A DNA stretch of 8,808 nucleotides from Bifidobacterium breve (GTDB taxonomy: Bacteria > Actinomycetota > Actinomycetes > S36-B12). The notes under the pieces are model-generated. The model was not told the origin of the DNA. It made no database searches and worked only from the letters and a program-made list of their open reading frames with translations. The number at the start of each line of letters is the position of its first letter. Position 1 is the first letter of the stretch. This document shows positions 5,280 to 8,808 of the stretch, piece after piece. Made by a program: the position numbers and the translations under genes. The DNA lies in the NCBI GenBank assembly GCA_945900705.1, contig CAMDKJ010000065.1, forward strand, positions 1-8,808, read 5' to 3'.

Positions 5280-7655
5280 CTAGCCGCGCATCCGTGAGCC
5301 GGTTGGGTCATAAGCCGGTTCAGTAAGGATCCGTGCTGGCTGGCGATCACCAATGACCGAAACCTCCACAGCAGCGCCACTTTTGACAACTTCGGAATCT
5401 ACGAGTGCAAGTGCAAGGCTGCTGCCAACGTGATGCCCGTAAGAGCCTGATGTCACCAGCCCGACGACGCGATCACCCAGCCAGACCGGCTCATCACCGA
5501 CCGCATCCGACTCGGTATCCCCAAGATCCAGTGTCACCAATTGTCGGGCAGCGCCACGGGCACGTTCAGCGAGTGCAGCCTCGCGCCCGATGAATTCACC
5601 CTTGTCCCAGTCGATGAACCGATCAAGTCCGGTTTCACCGGGGGTGTAGGCCTGGGTGAATTCAGCCGACCAAATCCCGAAACCTTTTTCAATTCGCAAG
5701 CTGTCGATGGCGCGGTCACCGATGGGTGTGACACCAAGTGCCGCAAGGCGGCGCCACAGTTCAGCCTGCTTGTCGGCAGGAACTGTCAATTCATAGCCGA
5801 GTTCGCCGGCAAGTGACATACGGGCAATGAGCATGTCATCGACAAGGCGAGCGTCCATGAATCGGAAGGTCGACATGTCTTGGCCGGTCAAAGCTGCGAC
5901 GACTTCCCGTGACCGGGGCCCAGATACCGCGAAGCCGAGCCAAGCATCGGAGAAGTTCTCTATCGAAACCCCATCGATTAGGTGTTCGCTGAACCAGCGC
6001 TGGTGCCATTCTTGGAGGTAGTACGAGCCGATGACCCAAAAGCGATCCTCGGCGAGGCGGGTAACCGATAAGTCGCCCATGAGGGTGCCTTTCGGATGCA
6101 GCATCGGGGTCAGGCCCATGCGGCCAACAGCGGGGATGCGGCCAGCCAGCAGATTATCGAGCCACGTTGCGGCATTTGGCCCACTCACCTGGTAACGCGA
6201 GTACACGCCGGTCTCGTAGGCGCCGACATCGCTGCGCACCGCGGCCACCTCGCGGGCAATGTGCGGGAAGGCATTGTCACGTTGCAATGACGGCACATGC
6301 TCGAAGTCCAGCGGTGCAAAAAACTGTGGCACCTCAAGGCCCCAAGTGGCACCGAATTGCGCACCCGCAGCTTTGAGGTCTGCGTATGCCGGCGTCGTAT
6401 GAAGTGGTCGCCCGGCCGGTAATTGCTCATGCGGGTAGGTGGTCAAGAAACGCCTTGCATAGAACTGGTACGTGGTGGCGAGTAAGTAGTCATCATTTGC
6501 GGCCCAGTCACCAAATCTGGCGACATCCATTGCGTAGACGTCATCGCCTGGGTCTCCATCGATGATCCAGTTGGCGATAGCAAGGCCCACCGCGGCACCT
6601 TGTGAGTACCCGGCCATGACACCGGCGGCGGCCCAATACCCGGGAAGGCCGCGCACGGGACCAACGAGCGGGTTACCGTCGGGGGTAATGGCGAAGGCAC
6701 CATGCACCCAGCGTTTGATGCCGGCCGTTTCAAGCGCTGGGAAACGCGCGAAACCAATCTCCAACTCGGCGGAAATACGTTCAATATCTGGCGGCAGCAA
6801 TTTTGCGCCGAAATCCCACGGGGCGCCTTCGGGGTGCCAGTGCGCGGGGTTGGATTCGTAGACGCCGAGAACAGCGCCATTTTGTTCGCGCTGTAGGTAG
6901 GTCCAGCCTTCAAGATCGGTTACCGCTGGCATCGGCCAATCAATAGCCATGATCTCGGGTACGTCTTCGGTAACCAGGTAGTGGTGCAGGATTGGCGTAA
7001 CCGGATGGTTAATGCCAACCATGTTCCCGACCTTGCGCCCCCACATACCGGCGGCGTTTACTACGTGCTCGGCCAAGATAGGCCCCTGTTCAGTGTCTAG
7101 CTCCCACCCAGCTCGAGTGCGCTTCATTCCGAGCACTCGGTTGTGCGTGATGATCGTGGCACCGCGCTTTCGGGCTGCACCGGCATAGGCATAAACCGCC
7201 CCATTTGGATCTAGGTTGCCTTCGTCAGGATCAAATAGTCCACCGGTCAAACCCTCGGGGTTGACGATCGGGACAAGATCAACAATTTCTTCGACGTCCA
7301 TTAGGCGAGCGCCCTCGTGGCCCATCATTTCGTGCCAAGCGACCTCCGCTTTGAGCCAGCGCAAGCGCTCGGGGGTGCTTGCCAGCTCAATGCCTCCGGA
7401 TAATTTGAGGCCGATGTCGACTCCGCTTTCCTCGGCCACTTTTGGATACATTGAAATTGTGTAACTTTGGAGCGCGGCCATTACCGTGTCGTTGTTGATG
7501 GCATGGAACCCGCCTGCAGCGTGCCAACTGGAGCCTGCCGTGAGTTCCGTGCGTTCAATTAGTGCGATATCTGTCCAACCCTTTAGGGCGAGGTGATAGA
7601 GCACACTCGTACCAGTAATTCCCCCGCCTATTACTACGACGCGAAATGATTGCAC
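5280..7655 (-). CDS. Dimethylglycine/sarcosine dehydrogenase-like flavoprotein (FAD oxidoreductase fused to GcvT domain)
   Basis: This 791-residue flavoenzyme probably oxidatively N-demethylates a methylated glycine or related amine, passing the one-carbon unit to tetrahydrofolate. The N-terminal DAO domain (about 4-365) starts with VVVIGGGITG (6-15). TAGSSWHAAGG (39-49) carries His45, the position of the covalent FAD attachment in dimethylglycine dehydrogenases. VVNAAGMWG (198-206) is a further FAD-domain motif, and His224 and Tyr253 lie where I recall the active-site pair of bacterial dimethylglycine oxidase. An FAO_M linker (about 370-425) leads to GcvT (about 430-690), with HPKGTLMGDLSV (520-531; Asp528 is probably the folate-site Asp), AGELGYEL (616-623) and TPGETGLDRF (671-680), then GcvT_C (about 700-785). 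The GTG start has AGAGGA with a 5-base spacer. It follows a peptide-type transporter ATPase after 53 bp, so it is probably in that operon. Substrate choice among relatives is uncertain. Confidence 0.9.
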   Translation of the reverse strand: MQSFRVVVIGGGITGTSVLYHLALKGWTDIALIERTELTAGSSWHAAGGFHAINNDTVMAALQSYTISMYPKVAEESGVDIGLKLSGGIELASTPERLRWLKAEVAWHEMMGHEGARLMDVEEIVDLVPIVNPEGLTGGLFDPDEGNLDPNGAVYAYAGAARKRGATIITHNRVLGMKRTRAGWELDTEQGPILAEHVVNAAGMWGRKVGNMVGINHPVTPILHHYLVTEDVPEIMAIDWPMPAVTDLEGWTYLQREQNGAVLGVYESNPAHWHPEGAPWDFGAKLLPPDIERISAELEIGFARFPALETAGIKRWVHGAFAITPDGNPLVGPVRGLPGYWAAAGVMAGYSQGAAVGLAIANWIIDGDPGDDVYAMDVARFGDWAANDDYLLATTYQFYARRFLTTYPHEQLPAGRPLHTTPAYADLKAAGAQFGATWGLEVPQFFAPLDFEHVPSLQRDNAFPHIAREVAAVRSDVGAYETGVYSRYQVSGPNAATWLDNLLAGRIPAVGRMGLTPMLHPKGTLMGDLSVTRLAEDRFWVIGSYYLQEWHQRWFSEHLIDGVSIENFSDAWLGFAVSGPRSREVVAALTGQDMSTFRFMDARLVDDMLIARMSLAGELGYELTVPADKQAELWRRLAALGVTPIGDRAIDSLRIEKGFGIWSAEFTQAYTPGETGLDRFIDWDKGEFIGREAALAERARGAARQLVTLDLGDTESDAVGDEPVWLGDRVVGLVTSGSYGHHVGSSLALALVDSEVVKSGAAVEVSVIGDRQPARILTEPAYDPTGSRMRG

Positions 7656-7708
7656 TGGTTTCCTCTCGGGGTTCCGATTTATGGCACACGTTACGAGGGG
7701 GGACGCTA

Positions 7709-8635
7709 TCAGTCACTCTCGGGAATACGCAGGCACACTGCGGCGTGGCCCCTCGAGGGGATGAGGATCGGAATCGTGGTTTTGCTGCACTGCTCCATCG
7801 CCACCGGGCAACGCGGATGGAATCGGCAACCGCTGGGAATACGAGTTGGGTCAGGAGCCTCACCCGTAAGCACGATAGGTGCGGTTCGTGAGATATCGGG
7901 TACTACTGAGAGGAGCGCCTGCGTGTAGGGATGTTGCGGATTAGTAAGTACTTCGGCTGTAGGCCCACTTTCAACAATGCGTCCTAGATACATCACCGCC
8001 ACCCGGTCAGCGATATTCCAAGCCAGGCCAAGATCATGGGTTACTACGAGCACCGTAAGGCCTAGATCCTCGCGAAGTGAGAGCAACAGATTTAGGATTT
8101 CGCCGCGAACTGACGCATCAAGACTCGATACCGGCTCATCGGCGATTAGCACGCGAGGATTAAGTACCAGCGCACCGGCGATTACTACGCGCTGGCGCTG
8201 GCCACCGGATAGTTCATGCGGAAAGCGCATAAAGAAGCGCTCCGGAGGCCTGAGGCCGGCACGCGAGAGTGCGTCGGCTACTAGTGCAGTTTCGTCGCCA
8301 GGCATTTTCTGCACCCGCAAGCCTTCGGCGACTGCGTCGTAGACGGTGTGCCTCGGGTTCAGCGCGCCTAAGGGATCTTGCAAGATTAGCTGCACCTGTG
8401 ACCGGTACTTCTTCAGCGCCTTTGTTGAATACGAAAGTGGCTGCCCTTCGAAAGACACCGTTCCCGATGTTGGTGTCTCCAAGCCGAGCAAGGTGCGTGC
8501 GAGGGTGGTCTTACCGCACCCTGATTCACCTACGAGTGCCAGGATCTCGCCCGCGGGGATGTCTAGATCAACGCCATCAACCGCACGTACTCGGCCGCCA
8601 AAACACACGGATAAACCCTGCGCGGAGATGATCAT
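7709..8635 (-). CDS. dppF: Peptide/nickel-family ABC transporter ATPase, DppF/OppF type
   Basis: This is one of the two cytoplasmic ATPases of a dipeptide/oligopeptide-family importer. I chose ATG 8635 (308 residues, starting MIISAQGLSV) because its ATG overlaps the upstream stop as ATGA and AAGGTGG lies just before it; a GTG six codons further out is less likely. Walker A is GESGCGKTT (36-44), the Q-loop is LILQDP with Gln86, the signature is LSGGQRQRV (142-150), Walker B is VLIADEP (162-168) and the H-loop is His200. The C-terminal oligo_HPY tail (about 250-302) has NPQHPYTQALL just before it and Cys270, Cys276, Cys283 and Cys301, a spacing seen in relatives for which an iron-sulfur cluster has been described. 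The cargo is unknown; the downstream demethylase-like gene suggests it may not be an ordinary peptide. Confidence 0.94.
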   Translation of the reverse strand: MIISAQGLSVCFGGRVRAVDGVDLDIPAGEILALVGESGCGKTTLARTLLGLETPTSGTVSFEGQPLSYSTKALKKYRSQVQLILQDPLGALNPRHTVYDAVAEGLRVQKMPGDETALVADALSRAGLRPPERFFMRFPHELSGGQRQRVVIAGALVLNPRVLIADEPVSSLDASVRGEILNLLLSLREDLGLTVLVVTHDLGLAWNIADRVAVMYLGRIVESGPTAEVLTNPQHPYTQALLSVVPDISRTAPIVLTGEAPDPTRIPSGCRFHPRCPVAMEQCSKTTIPILIPSRGHAAVCLRIPESD

Positions 8636-8808
8636 GAACCCACCTTGAAACACGCAGCCATGCGATGCGGTGCGATTTGCACCAACGCGGGTGCACTATC
8701 GCGGCAGGTGTCCACGGCAATGGCGCAGCGCGGGTGAAATGAGCACCCGGTTGGTAGGTCACCGGGGTATGGCGGGTCACCCGGTAGCCCGGTCGGCGAG
8801 TAGCGAGC
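8632..8808 (-). CDS. C-terminal end of a peptide/nickel-family ABC transporter ATPase, DppD/OppD type (partial)
   Basis: Only the last 58 residues fall in the window; the rest lies beyond 8808. The reading frame contains the oligo_HPY tail motif LPTGCSFHPRCAIAVDTC, followed by a late Cys in MAACFKVGS, the same four-Cys arrangement as in the next gene. Its TGA (8634-8632) overlaps the ATG of the DppF-type gene, so the two ATPases are translationally coupled, as is usual for dppD-dppF or oppD-oppF pairs. The nucleotide-binding core cannot be checked here, but the tail and position make the assignment secure at family level. Confidence 0.88.
   Translation of the reverse strand, partial: ARYSPTGLPGDPPYPGDLPTGCSFHPRCAIAVDTCRDSAPALVQIAPHRMAACFKVGS

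Noticed and set aside
5534..6430. Several open frames of 60-90 codons on both strands within the dehydrogenase-like gene
   Set aside because: They are off-frame shadows of a long gene with convincing motifs over its full length.
8636..8653. Longer DppF-type reading from GTG at 8653
   Set aside because: The ATG at 8635 forms an ATGA overlap with the upstream stop and has AAGGTGG just before it; the extra six residues are not needed for the domain.

Overview
This 8.8 kb window looks like part of an actinobacterial (Actinomycetota) chromosome. The evidence is circumstantial: a lipoprotein with a lipobox and a low-complexity Ala/Pro/Ser linker, frequent GTG starts, clear AGGAG-type ribosome binding sites, tightly overlapping genes and moderate GC content (31/60 in the first line, 37/60 in the line at 6661). 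A free-living aquatic or soil actinobacterium would fit, but the sequence does not settle the genus. No RNA gene, insertion sequence, phage gene or CRISPR array was found.

Left block (1-3526, minus strand): a branched-chain-amino-acid-type (Liv/HAAT family) ABC import operon. Transcribed right to left it reads lipoprotein substrate-binding protein (2219-3526), an intergenic hairpin plus a 24-bp tandem repeat (2121-2211), ATPase LivG (1322-2068), ATPase LivF (600-1325), and permease LivH (1-603, cut by the window edge). The LivG/LivF and LivF/LivH junctions are both ATGA overlaps. A second permease (LivM) would be expected just outside the window. The hairpin sits where a partial terminator or mRNA-stabilising structure would let the cell make more binding protein than membrane components.

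Middle (3527-5279): a 345-bp divergent control region separates the transporter operon from a plus-strand gene for an FMN-dependent luciferase-like monooxygenase of the RutA/SfnG type (3872-4969). The region holds a plausible minus-strand promoter and a dyad, GGTCA-N5-TGACC, upstream of it. The layout suggests that the transporter brings in the compound the monooxygenase oxidises; that compound is unknown. A gene-free convergent gap of 310 bp follows (4970-5279), rich in inverted repeats, including one extended hairpin at 5000-5060.

Right block (5280-8808, minus strand): the end of a peptide/nickel-family ABC transporter operon, consisting of the tail of a DppD/OppD-type ATPase (8632-8808) and a complete DppF/OppF-type ATPase (7709-8635, again with an ATGA overlap). 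A 53-bp gap separates it from a 791-residue dimethylglycine/sarcosine dehydrogenase-like flavoenzyme with a tetrahydrofolate-binding GcvT half (5280-7655). This suggests uptake followed by oxidative N-demethylation of a methylated amine or amino acid, with the one-carbon unit passed to folate.

Together the window shows two adjacent import-and-oxidise modules for small organic nitrogen or sulfur compounds. The enzyme families are known; the pairings of transporter with enzyme, and several of the noncoding structures, are the parts that deserve a second look.
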